A DNA stretch of 64,000 nt. It comes from Rhodoplanes tepidamans. GTDB lineage: Bacteria; Pseudomonadota; Alphaproteobacteria; Rhizobiales; Xanthobacteraceae. The notes under the pieces are model-generated. The model had not been told where the DNA came from and searched no databases. It was given only the letters and a program-made list of their open reading frames with translations. Position numbers and translations under genes: made by a program. Each line of letters starts with the position of its first letter. Position 1 is the stretch's first letter. This document shows positions 56,453 to 64,000 of this stretch, piece by piece. The stretch is taken from contig NZ_JAUSUJ010000017.1 in assembly GCF_030813915.1 (NCBI RefSeq), forward strand, positions 62,001 to 126,000. Reading direction: 5' to 3'.

Positions 56453-58567
56453 TCAGGCCAGCTCGATGACCAGGTTGAGGAAGTCGTCGACCCGCACGGT
56501 GCTGCCGGGGCCGATGCAGCAGGTCGACTCGCGCTCCTCCACCAGGGCGGGACCCGCGAAGGTGGCCCCGGGGCGCAGGGCGTAGCGGTCGTAGACTGCG
56601 CAGGCCTGCGGCCCGAGGCCTTCGAACAGCACGTCCCGGACGCCGCGGCGCGCCGCGGCGGCGTCGGTGCCGTCGCGCGTCGCGGCGGCCCGGCTCGCCG
56701 CCCCCTTGTCCATGCGGATGTCCCGGCCGGGCGCCGCGCAGGCGAGGCGCCAGCTCAGGCACTCGATCGGCGCGTCCTCCATGGCCCGGCCGAAGCGCTC
56801 GCGGTAGGCGGCGAAGAAGGCGTCGCGGATCGCCGGGACGTCGTCCGGTCCGAGCGTCGTGGAGGGCAGCGCGACCGGAACCTCGAAGCCCTGGCCGAAG
56901 TGACGCATCTCCGCGGTCGGCCGCAGCGTGACGGTGGCCGGATCGGCGCCGGCGTCGCGCAGGAGCCGCGTGCCCTGCTCGGTCATCGCGGCGAACAGGG
57001 CGTTCACATGCGCCCAGTCGACCCGCTCGAGCCGCGCCACGTAGCTGCGCACCATGTCGGTGGCCGGCGGGGCCACCAGGAAGCCCAGCGCCGAGGCGAC
57101 CCCGGCGCCGAGCGGCACCACCAGGCGCTCCATCTTGAGGAGCCGGGCGAGGTTGAAGGCGTGCACGGGACCCGCCCCGCCGAACGCGATCAGCGTGTAG
57201 CGGCGCGGATCACGCCCCTTCTCGGCGAGGTGGATGCGGGTCGCCGACGCCATCGTCTCGTCGACGATGCGCTGCACGCCGAGCGCCGCCTCGCTGTCGC
57301 CGAGCCCGAGCGTGCCGGCGACGCCGGCGTCGAAGGCGCGGCGCACCGCGTCGACGTCGAGCGCCATCTCGCCGCCGAGGAAGTAGGACGGGTCGAGCCG
57401 GCCGAGCACCAGGTCGGCGTCGGTCACGGTCGGCTCCTGGCCGCCGAGCCCGTAGCAGACCGGGCCCGGCTTGCTGCCGGCGCTGCGCGGGCCGACCTTC
57501 ATCAGGCCGGCCGTGGTGTCGGCGCGGGCGATCGACCCGCCGCCGGCGCCGATCTCGATCATGTCGACCACCGAGACCTTGAGCGGCAGGCCGGAGCCCT
57601 TGACGAAGCGGCGCACGCGGCCCGCCTCGAAGTCGAACTTGTGGTCGGGCGCGCCGTCCTCGACCAGGCACATCTTGGCCGTGGTGCCGCCCATGTCGAA
57701 GGAGACGACCCGGTCGAGTCCGGCGTGGCGGGCGATGAACGAGGCCGCCATGGCGCCGGCCGCCGGCCCCGACTCGATCAGCCGGATCGGGAACTCGCGC
57801 GCCTCCGACACGGCCGCGATGCCGCCGCCCGACAGCATCACGTACAGCCGGCCGGTGAAGCCGATCGCCGCCAGCCGCGCCTCCAGCCGGTCGACGTAGC
57901 GGCGCATCAGCGGCTGGACATAGGCGTTGGCGCAGGCCGTGCTGGTGCGCTCGAACTCGCGGATCTCGGGCGCCACCTGCGACGACAGGGTGAGCGGCAG
58001 GTCGGGATAGAGGGCGCGGACGATCGCGGCGGCGCGCTCCTCGTGCGCCGCGTTGCGATAGGCGTGCAGGAACGAGATCGCGATCGCCTCGACGCCGTGC
58101 TCCTCGACGAGCGCGCGCGCCGTCGTCGCGACCGCCGCCTCGTCGAGCGGCACCAGCACGGCGCCGTCGACGTCCAGGCGTTCGCGGATCTCGCGCCGAC
58201 GCCGGCGCGGCACCAGCGTCGGCGGCGCCTCGAGGAACAGGTCGTAGAGGTCGTAGCGGGTCTCGCGGCCGATCTCGATCACGTCACGGAAGCCCTCCGT
58301 CGTGAGCAGCCCGATGGTCGCGCCGGTGCGCTCGATCACCGTGTTGGTGACCAGCGTGGTGCCGTTGACGATGCTGTGCAGGTCGCCGGGGGCGAGCCCG
58401 GTCTCGGCGAGCATGCGCTGGATGCCGGCGATGATGGCGAGGCTCGGGTCGTCGGGCGTGGTCAGCAGCTTGCCGGTGTGGACGAGATCGCGGGCGGGGT
58501 CGTGCAGCACGAGGTCCGTGAAGGTGCCGCCGACGTCGACGCCGATCCGGGTGGTGCGTTCGCTCAT
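56453..58567 (-). CDS. hyuA: Hydantoinase/oxoprolinase subunit A
   Basis: A 704-residue ATP-dependent amidohydrolase subunit of the N-methylhydantoinase / 5-oxoprolinase family. The actin-like ATPase motifs are GVDVGGTFTDLVLHD at the N-terminus and SFDMGGTTAKMCLV in the middle. It lies five bases after hyuB. The enzyme opens cyclic amides such as hydantoins or 5-oxoproline; the exact substrate is not readable. The neighbouring amino-acid-type importer fits a scavenging pathway. Confidence 0.93.
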   Translation of the reverse strand: MSERTTRIGVDVGGTFTDLVLHDPARDLVHTGKLLTTPDDPSLAIIAGIQRMLAETGLAPGDLHSIVNGTTLVTNTVIERTGATIGLLTTEGFRDVIEIGRETRYDLYDLFLEAPPTLVPRRRRREIRERLDVDGAVLVPLDEAAVATTARALVEEHGVEAIAISFLHAYRNAAHEERAAAIVRALYPDLPLTLSSQVAPEIREFERTSTACANAYVQPLMRRYVDRLEARLAAIGFTGRLYVMLSGGGIAAVSEAREFPIRLIESGPAAGAMAASFIARHAGLDRVVSFDMGGTTAKMCLVEDGAPDHKFDFEAGRVRRFVKGSGLPLKVSVVDMIEIGAGGGSIARADTTAGLMKVGPRSAGSKPGPVCYGLGGQEPTVTDADLVLGRLDPSYFLGGEMALDVDAVRRAFDAGVAGTLGLGDSEAALGVQRIVDETMASATRIHLAEKGRDPRRYTLIAFGGAGPVHAFNLARLLKMERLVVPLGAGVASALGFLVAPPATDMVRSYVARLERVDWAHVNALFAAMTEQGTRLLRDAGADPATVTLRPTAEMRHFGQGFEVPVALPSTTLGPDDVPAIRDAFFAAYRERFGRAMEDAPIECLSWRLACAAPGRDIRMDKGAASRAAATRDGTDAAAARRGVRDVLFEGLGPQACAVYDRYALRPGATFAGPALVEERESTCCIGPGSTVRVDDFLNLVIELA

Positions 58568-58572
58568 GGTCC

Positions 58573-60261
58573 TCACTCCGCGCCGTACTCGGTCTCGGCC
58601 GCCGCGGCCGTCACGTAGCCGTCCTGCAGGTCGCGCGCGAGCGCGGCCGGATCGCGTGTCCGTGGATCGCCGAAGCCGCCGCCGCCCGCGTAGATCATGT
58701 GGAGGCGGGTGCCGGGCGCGATGGTGGTGCGCGATTTCGGATGCGGCACCGTGCCGTCGCCGAGCCGGATCATCGAGCCGGCCCCGGGGGCGCCGCCGGC
58801 GAGGCCGAGCGGCGGGTGGTCGCGGCGATCGGAGAGCAGCGACAGGCGCACCGGGGTCGACGACCGGACCTCGATCTCGGCCTCCTGGCCGAGGCCGCCA
58901 CGGAAGCGGCCGGCGCCTCCCGAGTCGGGACGCAGCTGCTTGCGCCAGACGAGCAGCGGCGAGGCGCTCTCCAGCGCCTCGATGCTGCCGGCGCCGACAT
59001 TGGTCGGGAACGAGGTGGTGGAGAGTCCGTCGGAGTGCGGCGTCGCCCCCATTCCGCCGGTGGCGAACAGCACCTGGCTGAAGCGGTCGCCGTTGCGGTC
59101 GGTTCCTGAGAAGATCGCCCGCATCGACGGCGCCGCGCCGCTCTGGGCGATGACGCGGTCGGGAAGCACGGGGGCGAGCGCGCCGTAGACGGCGTCGGCG
59201 AGCAGGTGGCCGGTGAGCTGGCGGGCGCCGACCGGCGCCGGATAGCGCGGGTTGAGGATCGAGCCCTCCGGCGCCGACACCGAGAGCGCCCGGTAGGAGC
59301 CCTCGTTGCGCGGCGTGAACGGGTCGAGCGCGCACTTCACCGGATAGACCGAGTAGGCGTGCGTGTAGTTGAGCACGCAGTTGATGCCGCGGTCGATCTG
59401 CGGCGAGGTGCCGGCGTAGTCGATGTGCATCGTCTCGCCCGTCACCGTGACGGTGCAGACGATGCGGGTCACCTGGTCGTCGAAGCCGTCGGCCTCCAGC
59501 ACGGTCGAATAGGTGCCGTCCGGCACCGCCGCGACGGCCCGCCGCATCGCCGTGTCGGCGCGCGTGTGCACGGCCTCGGCGAGGCCCTGGAGATCGTCGA
59601 GGCCGACGTCGTCCAGGAACTCCTCGACCCGGCGGGCGCACACCTCGTTGGCCGTCACCTGGGCGTCGAGGTCGCCGAGCACCTGGCGCGGCACCCGGAC
59701 GTTGGCGAGCAGCACCTCGACCAGATCGTCGTTGCGCCGGCCCTCGCGCAGGAAGCGGGCCGGCGGGATGCGGATGCCCTCCTCGAACAGCTCGCGGCAG
59801 TCGGCCGACCACAGCGCGCCGCCGACGTCGGGCGAATGCGAGATCGAGCCCGAGAAGCCGACCAGCCGGCCGCGGTGGAAGATCGGGGTGACCAGCGTGA
59901 AGTCCGGCAGGTGCCCGGTGGCGAGCCACGGATCGTTGGTCATCACGCAGTCGCCGGGCCGCCACGTCTCGGCCGGGAAGCGCTCCAGGAACGCCCTGGT
60001 GGTGCGCGGCAGGATGCAGGAGAACGAGGCGAGGCCGCCGGTGTTCTCGGAGATCGAGTTGCCGTTCCGGTCCATCAGCACGGTGCCGTAGTCGTTCGAC
60101 TCGCGCACGATGGTCGAGAAGGCGGTCCGCACCAGCCCGGCGGCGGCCTCGTCGGCGATCGAGATCAGCCGGCTCCAGTAGATCTCCAGCGTCACCGGAT
60201 CGAAGGCCTCGTGCGGCGCGGTCGCGCTCGGGTGCTGGCGGAGGGACGGTCGGACGGACAT
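58573..60261 (-). CDS. hyuB: Hydantoinase/oxoprolinase subunit B
   Basis: The 562-residue partner of HyuA. Recognisable parts are DPVTLEIYWSRLISIADEAA, SHSPDVGGAL and RGGLGQEAEIEV, plus a Gly-rich C-terminal GGGGFGDPRTRD that is conserved in the family. The start was set at the ATG at 60261, with CGGAG seven bases upstream; the open frame continues but reads the regulator's promoter. First gene of the hyuBA unit, divergent from a LysR regulator. Confidence 0.92.
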   Translation of the reverse strand: MSVRPSLRQHPSATAPHEAFDPVTLEIYWSRLISIADEAAAGLVRTAFSTIVRESNDYGTVLMDRNGNSISENTGGLASFSCILPRTTRAFLERFPAETWRPGDCVMTNDPWLATGHLPDFTLVTPIFHRGRLVGFSGSISHSPDVGGALWSADCRELFEEGIRIPPARFLREGRRNDDLVEVLLANVRVPRQVLGDLDAQVTANEVCARRVEEFLDDVGLDDLQGLAEAVHTRADTAMRRAVAAVPDGTYSTVLEADGFDDQVTRIVCTVTVTGETMHIDYAGTSPQIDRGINCVLNYTHAYSVYPVKCALDPFTPRNEGSYRALSVSAPEGSILNPRYPAPVGARQLTGHLLADAVYGALAPVLPDRVIAQSGAAPSMRAIFSGTDRNGDRFSQVLFATGGMGATPHSDGLSTTSFPTNVGAGSIEALESASPLLVWRKQLRPDSGGAGRFRGGLGQEAEIEVRSSTPVRLSLLSDRRDHPPLGLAGGAPGAGSMIRLGDGTVPHPKSRTTIAPGTRLHMIYAGGGGFGDPRTRDPAALARDLQDGYVTAAAAETEYGAE

Positions 60262-60338
60262 TCGCAGGCTCCGGGGCAGGGGACGACGAGATCGGGACGC
60301 GAAAACCGTAGAAGAGGCATCGATCCGCGTCCAATATG

Positions 60339-60353
60339 GTTTTCGACGAAAAC
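60339..60353. promoter_or_regulatory. LysR-type operator palindrome
   Basis: GTTTTCG-A-CGAAAAC is a perfect inverted repeat in the hyuB/LysR divergent promoter, containing the T-N11-A core typical of LysR-type regulator sites. It lies in the only AT-rich patch of the region. Confidence 0.65.
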
Positions 60354-60425
60354 GATATATGATGCGACTGAAACGGCGCCGCCGGCGGGGCCGGCGCGTC
60401 GCCATCGAGAGGGCCCGACCGGACC

Positions 60426-61361
60426 ATGGAGCTCCGCCATCTCCGCTATTTCGTCGCGCTGGCCGAGGAGCTGCATTACGGCCGCGCGGCACAGCGGCTC
60501 GGCATCTCGCAGCCGCCGCTGAGCCAGCAGATCCTCCAGCTCGAGGCGGATCTCGGGGCGCGCCTGCTCGAACGCACCAACCGGCGGGTGGCGCTCACCG
60601 AGGCCGGGCGGGTGTTCCTGGCCGAGGCGCGCGCCACCCTCGCCCAGGCCGAGCGCGCCGCCGCGATGGCCGGGCGCGCGGCGCGCGGCGAGGTCGGCGA
60701 GCTGAAGATCGGCTTCGCCTCCTCGGGGGCGCTCGACCCGACCTTCACCGAGACGATCCGGGCGTTCCGGGCGGCGGTGCCGGGGGTGCGGCTGGTGCTG
60801 GAGGAGCAGGTGACGGCGAGCCAGATCGAGGCGCTGACCGAGCGGCGGCTGCAGATCGGCATCGTCCGCAGCCCGGCGGCGCCAGACCTGCCGGCCGACC
60901 TCGCCGCCGCGGCGCTGTCGCGCGAGCCGCTCTACGCGTTCCTGCGCGCCGACCACCCGCTGGCGATCGCCCGCCGCGGCGCCGCCGTGCCGCTCGCCGC
61001 GCTCGCCGACGAGCCCTTCGTGTTCTTCCCGCCGGGCAGCGGCACCAGCCTCTACGACCAGGTGCTCGGGCTGTGCCGCAAGGCGGGCTTCCGGCCGCGC
61101 GTCGAGCAGGAGGCGCGCGCCAACGCGACGCTGCTCGGCCTCGTCGCGGTCGGGCTCGGCGTGTCGATCCTGCCCGCCTCGCTGGCCGGCTTCGCGCTGC
61201 CCGCCGTGGTCGGGCTGCCGCTGGCGCCGGCCGGCGAGTCGGCCCTGTGGCTCGTGCACCGGCGCGACGACGCGTCCCCGGCGGCCGCCACCTTCGTCGC
61301 CATGGCGACGGCACGCCGGGCGCCGCCGGCCGGCCGGCGCCGGCCGGTCAGTGCGCGATGA
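60426..61361 (+). CDS. LysR-family transcriptional regulator
   Basis: A 311-residue LysR-type regulator. The N-terminal winged helix-turn-helix is clear (MELRHLRYFVALAEELHYGR and RLGISQPPLSQQI), and the rest is the effector-binding domain. It is divergent from hyuB, so it probably controls hyuBA in response to their substrate. Its last 14 bases overlap the end of the convergent ABC ATPase gene. Confidence 0.94.
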   Translation: MELRHLRYFVALAEELHYGRAAQRLGISQPPLSQQILQLEADLGARLLERTNRRVALTEAGRVFLAEARATLAQAERAAAMAGRAARGEVGELKIGFASSGALDPTFTETIRAFRAAVPGVRLVLEEQVTASQIEALTERRLQIGIVRSPAAPDLPADLAAAALSREPLYAFLRADHPLAIARRGAAVPLAALADEPFVFFPPGSGTSLYDQVLGLCRKAGFRPRVEQEARANATLLGLVAVGLGVSILPASLAGFALPAVVGLPLAPAGESALWLVHRRDDASPAAATFVAMATARRAPPAGRRRPVSAR

Positions 61362-62091
61362 TCTTCGACAGGAACGTCTTGGCCCGCTCGGTCGCCGGCG
61401 CGGCGAAGAACTCCGCGGCGGGGCGGTCCTCGACGATGCGCCCCTCGTCCATGAACACGACGCGGTCGGCGACCTTGCGGGCGAAGCCCATCTCGTGGGT
61501 CACCACCACCATGGTCATGCCGTCGCGGGCCAGCGCCGTCATCACGTCGAGCACCTCGTTGATCATCTCCGGGTCGAGCGCCGAGGTCGGCTCGTCGAAC
61601 AGCATGGCGACGGGGTCGAGCGCCAGCGCGCGGGCGATGGCGACGCGCTGCTGCTGGCCGCCGGAGAGGTCGGCCGGATACGCCTCGGCGCGCTCGGTGA
61701 GGCCGACCCGGGCGAGCAGCGCCAGGGCCCGCTCGCGCGCCTCGGCGCGGGAGCGCCCGAGGGCGTGCACCTGCGCCAGCATCACGTTCCGCAGCGCCGT
61801 CATGTGCGGGTAGAGCTCGAAGCTCTGGAACACCATGCCGATGCGGGCGCGCAGCCGCGGCAGGTCGGTGCCGCGCGCCCCGACCTCCTCGCCGTCGAAC
61901 CGCACCGAGCCCGACTGGTAGGGCTCGAGCCCGTTGACGGTCTTGATCAGCGTGCTCTTGCCCGAGCCGGAGGGGCCGCACACGACGACGATCTCGCCGC
62001 GCGCGACCGCGAGGCTGCAGTCGCGCAGCACCGGCGTGGTGCCGTACTGCTTGCACACGCGGTCGAGCACGATCAGGGGAGAGCCGGACAT
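61348..62091 (-). CDS. Amino-acid ABC transporter ATP-binding protein
   Basis: A 247-residue ATPase of the polar amino-acid uptake family (GlnQ/HisP type). Walker A is GPSGSGKST, the signature LSGGQQQR, Walker B LFDEPTSALDPEM and the H-loop VVTHEMGFA. It is the last gene of a four-gene importer unit on the minus strand (binding protein, two permeases, ATPase), nine bases after the second permease. Confidence 0.95.
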   Translation of the reverse strand: MSGSPLIVLDRVCKQYGTTPVLRDCSLAVARGEIVVVCGPSGSGKSTLIKTVNGLEPYQSGSVRFDGEEVGARGTDLPRLRARIGMVFQSFELYPHMTALRNVMLAQVHALGRSRAEARERALALLARVGLTERAEAYPADLSGGQQQRVAIARALALDPVAMLFDEPTSALDPEMINEVLDVMTALARDGMTMVVVTHEMGFARKVADRVVFMDEGRIVEDRPAAEFFAAPATERAKTFLSKIIAH

Positions 62092-62100
62092 CGAGAGCCT

Positions 62101-62778
62101 TCAGGTTCTGATCGACAGGCGGGCGTCGAGCAGCCGGCCGACGAGCGACAGGCCGGAGCAGACGACCAGGTAGGTGACGGCCGCGGTGGCGATGATCGCC
62201 ACCGGCTGGAACTCGCGGGCATTGACCAGGAGGGCGCTGCCGGTGAGCTCGCGCACGCCGATCACCGAGGCGACCGAGGTGAACTTCAGCAGCCGCACGT
62301 ACTGGCTGAACACCGGCGGGATGATGCGCCGCAGCGCCTGCGGCAGCACGATCAGGCGGAACGCCTGCCAGCGGGTCAGGCCGGTCGCGAGGCCCGCCCG
62401 CACGAGTCCGGACGGCACCGAGCGCAGCCCGCTGCGGACGTCCTCGGCCAGATAGGCGGCGATGAACAGGACGAAGCCGAGCGAGGCGGCGGCGACCGCG
62501 GTGGTGCGGTAGCCCGCGAGCGCCGGGATCGCGAAGTAGCAGACGAACAGCACGACCAGCAGCGGCGTGCCGCGGACGATCTCGATGTACAGCGCGGCGA
62601 GGCGCGACAGCACCGGGATCTCGGCATGGCGCAGCAGCCCGAGCAGGAGGCCGACGAGGCTGCCGCCGACGATCCCGACGGCGGCGAGCCGCAGCGTCAT
62701 GGCGAAGCCGGCGGCGAGGAACGGCAGGTTGTCCCGGATCACCTCCGGAACGACGGCGGCGAGGACCGGCTCAGGCAT
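62101..62778 (-). CDS. Amino-acid ABC transporter permease 2
   Basis: A 225-residue permease of the HisM/HisQ type with about five membrane helices. The cytoplasmic docking loop is visible as GLTRWQAFRLIVLPQALRR. Its start overlaps the upstream permease by eight bases. It should form a heterodimer with permease 1. Confidence 0.93.
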   Translation of the reverse strand: MPEPVLAAVVPEVIRDNLPFLAAGFAMTLRLAAVGIVGGSLVGLLLGLLRHAEIPVLSRLAALYIEIVRGTPLLVVLFVCYFAIPALAGYRTTAVAAASLGFVLFIAAYLAEDVRSGLRSVPSGLVRAGLATGLTRWQAFRLIVLPQALRRIIPPVFSQYVRLLKFTSVASVIGVRELTGSALLVNAREFQPVAIIATAAVTYLVVCSGLSLVGRLLDARLSIRT

Positions 62779-63448
62779 CGGCGATCCTCGCGATTGGGCG
62801 TCGGGCGCGCAGGCCGGGGACGTGGTCGATGGCGAAGCTGATCAGGAGCACGAGCGCGATGTAGAGCACCGCGATGGTGATGTAGACCTCGAAGGTGCGG
62901 AACGTCTGGCCCTCGATGGCGCCGGCCTGGTAGCTCAGCTCGGCGACCGCGATCACCGAGGCGAGGGACGAGTCCTTGACGAGCTGCGAGGCGAGGCTGG
63001 CGAGCGACGGCGCGACGATGCGCAGCGCCTGCGGGTAGACGACCAGCACCTGCACCTGCCAGGGACGCAGGCCGGAGGCGGCGGCGGCGCGCGCCTGGCC
63101 GCGCGGCACGGCGGCGATGCCGGCCCGCACCAGCTCGGCCACGTAGGCGCTCGAGTAGAGGGTGAGGCCGAGCACGGCGCACAGGAAGGCCGGCAGCCGC
63201 AGGAAGGCGAGCGCCATGTACCACACGTACATGTGGATCAGCAGCGGCACGTTGCGCATCGTCTCGACATAGAGGCCGGCGGCGACCCGGCCGGCGCGCG
63301 ACGTCGAGGCGCCGAGCGTGCCGATCAGCATGCCGACGATCAGGGTCGGAACCAGGGCGGCGACCGACAGGGCGATCGTGACCAGGAGCCCGTCGAGGAT
63401 CAGGTCGCGATGCTGCCAGACCTGCGACCAGTCGAACTGATAGGACAT
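62771..63448 (-). CDS. Amino-acid ABC transporter permease 1
   Basis: A 225-residue HisM/HisQ-type permease. The docking loop is GLRPWQVQVLVVYPQALR. The ATG at 63448 (MSYQFDWSQVW) was preferred over an upstream ATG at 63520, because the extra codons are part of a palindromic repeat. Overlaps permease 2 by eight bases. Confidence 0.92.
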   Translation of the reverse strand: MSYQFDWSQVWQHRDLILDGLLVTIALSVAALVPTLIVGMLIGTLGASTSRAGRVAAGLYVETMRNVPLLIHMYVWYMALAFLRLPAFLCAVLGLTLYSSAYVAELVRAGIAAVPRGQARAAAASGLRPWQVQVLVVYPQALRIVAPSLASLASQLVKDSSLASVIAVAELSYQAGAIEGQTFRTFEVYITIAVLYIALVLLISFAIDHVPGLRARRPIARIADA

Positions 63449-63495
63449 GCGATGCCTGCCTCGGTACCGAATTCCGCCGGGCCCGACACTTGCTC

Positions 63496-63577
63496 CGCTC
63501 ATGCCCGCGAAGGCGGGCATCCAGGGGCGCCCCGCCGTGCCGCCCCTGGGTCCCCGCCTGCGCGGGGACGAACGGAG
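63496..63577. repeat. Palindromic repeat, family B copy
   Basis: ATGCCCGCGAAGGCGGGCAT, then GGGGCG...CGCCCC and a CGCCTGCGCGGGGACGA end, very like 22663-22741. It sits between the binding-protein and permease genes, where such hairpins often stabilise the upstream part of the mRNA. Confidence 0.8.
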
Positions 63578-63630
63578 ATCGGTGCCGGATCACCGATCCG
63601 GAGAACGGTTTTGGTTCTCCGGCCGAAGCC

Positions 63631-64000
63631 TCACGGCCAGGTCTCGACCGGGACGCGCGGCTCCTCGCCGAACCACTTGACGTAGAGGGTGCGGTACTCG
63701 CCCGAGGTCCACAGGTCCTGCAGCGTCTCGTTGATCGCGTCGCGCAGGCTCGAGTCGCCCTGGCGCACGCCGATGCCGAACGGCTCGACGCTGAACAGCT
63801 CGCCGACGATCTTGAAGCGCTTGTTCTCCTTGGCGAAGCCCTGGAGGATGTTGAGGCTGCCGGTGAGCGCGTCGACGCGGCCCTGGGCGAGCGCCAGCCA
63901 GGCGCTGTTGTAGTCCTTGAAGCCGGAGATGCTCGCCTTCGGCGCCTTGACCGCGATGGTCTTCTCCAGGGTCGTGCCCTGCTGCACGGCGACCGCCTTG
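63631..64000 (-). CDS. Amino-acid ABC transporter substrate-binding protein (N-terminus cut by window edge)
   Basis: The C-terminal 122 codons of a periplasmic binding protein of family 3 (polar amino acids). The frame is open to the window edge; VAVQQGTTLEKT at its upstream end is the typical mid-protein motif, so no start is in the window. VEPFGIGVRQGDSSLRDAI and the C-terminal helix LYVKWFGEEP are characteristic. The stop lies at 63631. It is the first gene of the importer unit and is separated from the permeases by a palindromic repeat. Confidence 0.9.
   Translation of the reverse strand, partial: KAVAVQQGTTLEKTIAVKAPKASISGFKDYNSAWLALAQGRVDALTGSLNILQGFAKENKRFKIVGELFSVEPFGIGVRQGDSSLRDAINETLQDLWTSGEYRTLYVKWFGEEPRVPVETWP

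Noticed and set aside
61348-61361. Frameshift or misassembly where LysR and the ABC ATPase overlap
   Set aside because: A 14-base tail-to-tail overlap of two complete genes with normal C-termini needs no error to explain it.

Overview
The window is a GC-rich (about 70 % by eye) chromosomal segment from an alphaproteobacterial diazotroph, most likely of the order Hyphomicrobiales. The evidence is the nif gene order (nifB-fdxN-LRV-nifZ-nifT, nifHDKENX, iscA-nifU-S-V-W-fixABCX), the oxygen-sensitive type of NifA with CX11CX19CX4C, DraT/DraG control of nitrogenase, a hopanoid cluster with HpnN and HpnH, and several families of intergenic palindromes of the kind common in Bradyrhizobium and Rhodopseudomonas relatives. 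Genus and species cannot be fixed from this alone.

Layout. (1) 1-10710: hopanoid lipids. hpnN (cut by the left edge) and hpnH are divergent; shc, hpnE, hpnD and hpnC are on the minus strand, and a farnesyl diphosphate synthase on the plus strand could supply their substrate. (2) 10799-19177: a small ChaB-like gene, then a plus-strand operon with an NfnA-like and an NfnB-like flavoprotein, both subunits of a 2-oxoacid:ferredoxin oxidoreductase, and a 755-residue protein of unknown function ending in a ferredoxin domain. A perfect FNR/FixK-type box lies upstream. (3) 19314-24555: an ABC permease/ATPase pair without a binding protein, a membrane alpha/beta hydrolase with a palindromic repeat inside its gene, and a TPP-dependent decarboxylase/synthase-like enzyme. 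(4) 24882-49752: nitrogen fixation. An SDR gene with its own NifA sites and sigma-54 promoter comes first, then nifA, nifB-fdxN-LRV-nifZ-nifT-SIR2-like, nifHDKENX-DUF269-fdxB-nifQ, iscA-nifU(short)-nifS-nifV-nifW and fixABCX. (5) 49763-52592, minus strand: draT-draG and a TPR protein. (6) 53179-56139: cspA, a small basic-tailed protein, infA and a DEAD-box helicase. (7) 56453-61361: hyuB-hyuA with a divergent LysR regulator. (8) 61348-64000: an amino-acid-type ABC importer whose binding protein is cut by the right edge.

How it fits together. NifA and sigma-54 sites stand before the SDR gene, nifB, nifH and iscA, so these units should be switched on together. NifB, E, N, X, Q and V make FeMo-co; IscA, short NifU and NifS supply Fe-S clusters; FixABCX, FdxN, FdxB and possibly the Nfn/Kor operon supply low-potential electrons; DraT/DraG would switch NifH off and on at Arg102. 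Hopanoids next to nif may relate to membrane permeability, which is inference.

The best candidates for something undescribed are the Nfn-Kor-ferredoxin operon with its 755-residue partner, the NifA-controlled SDR, the palindromic elements inside nifE and the hydrolase gene, and the TPR gene in the dra operon. No CRISPR array, tRNA, rRNA, transposase or phage gene was seen.
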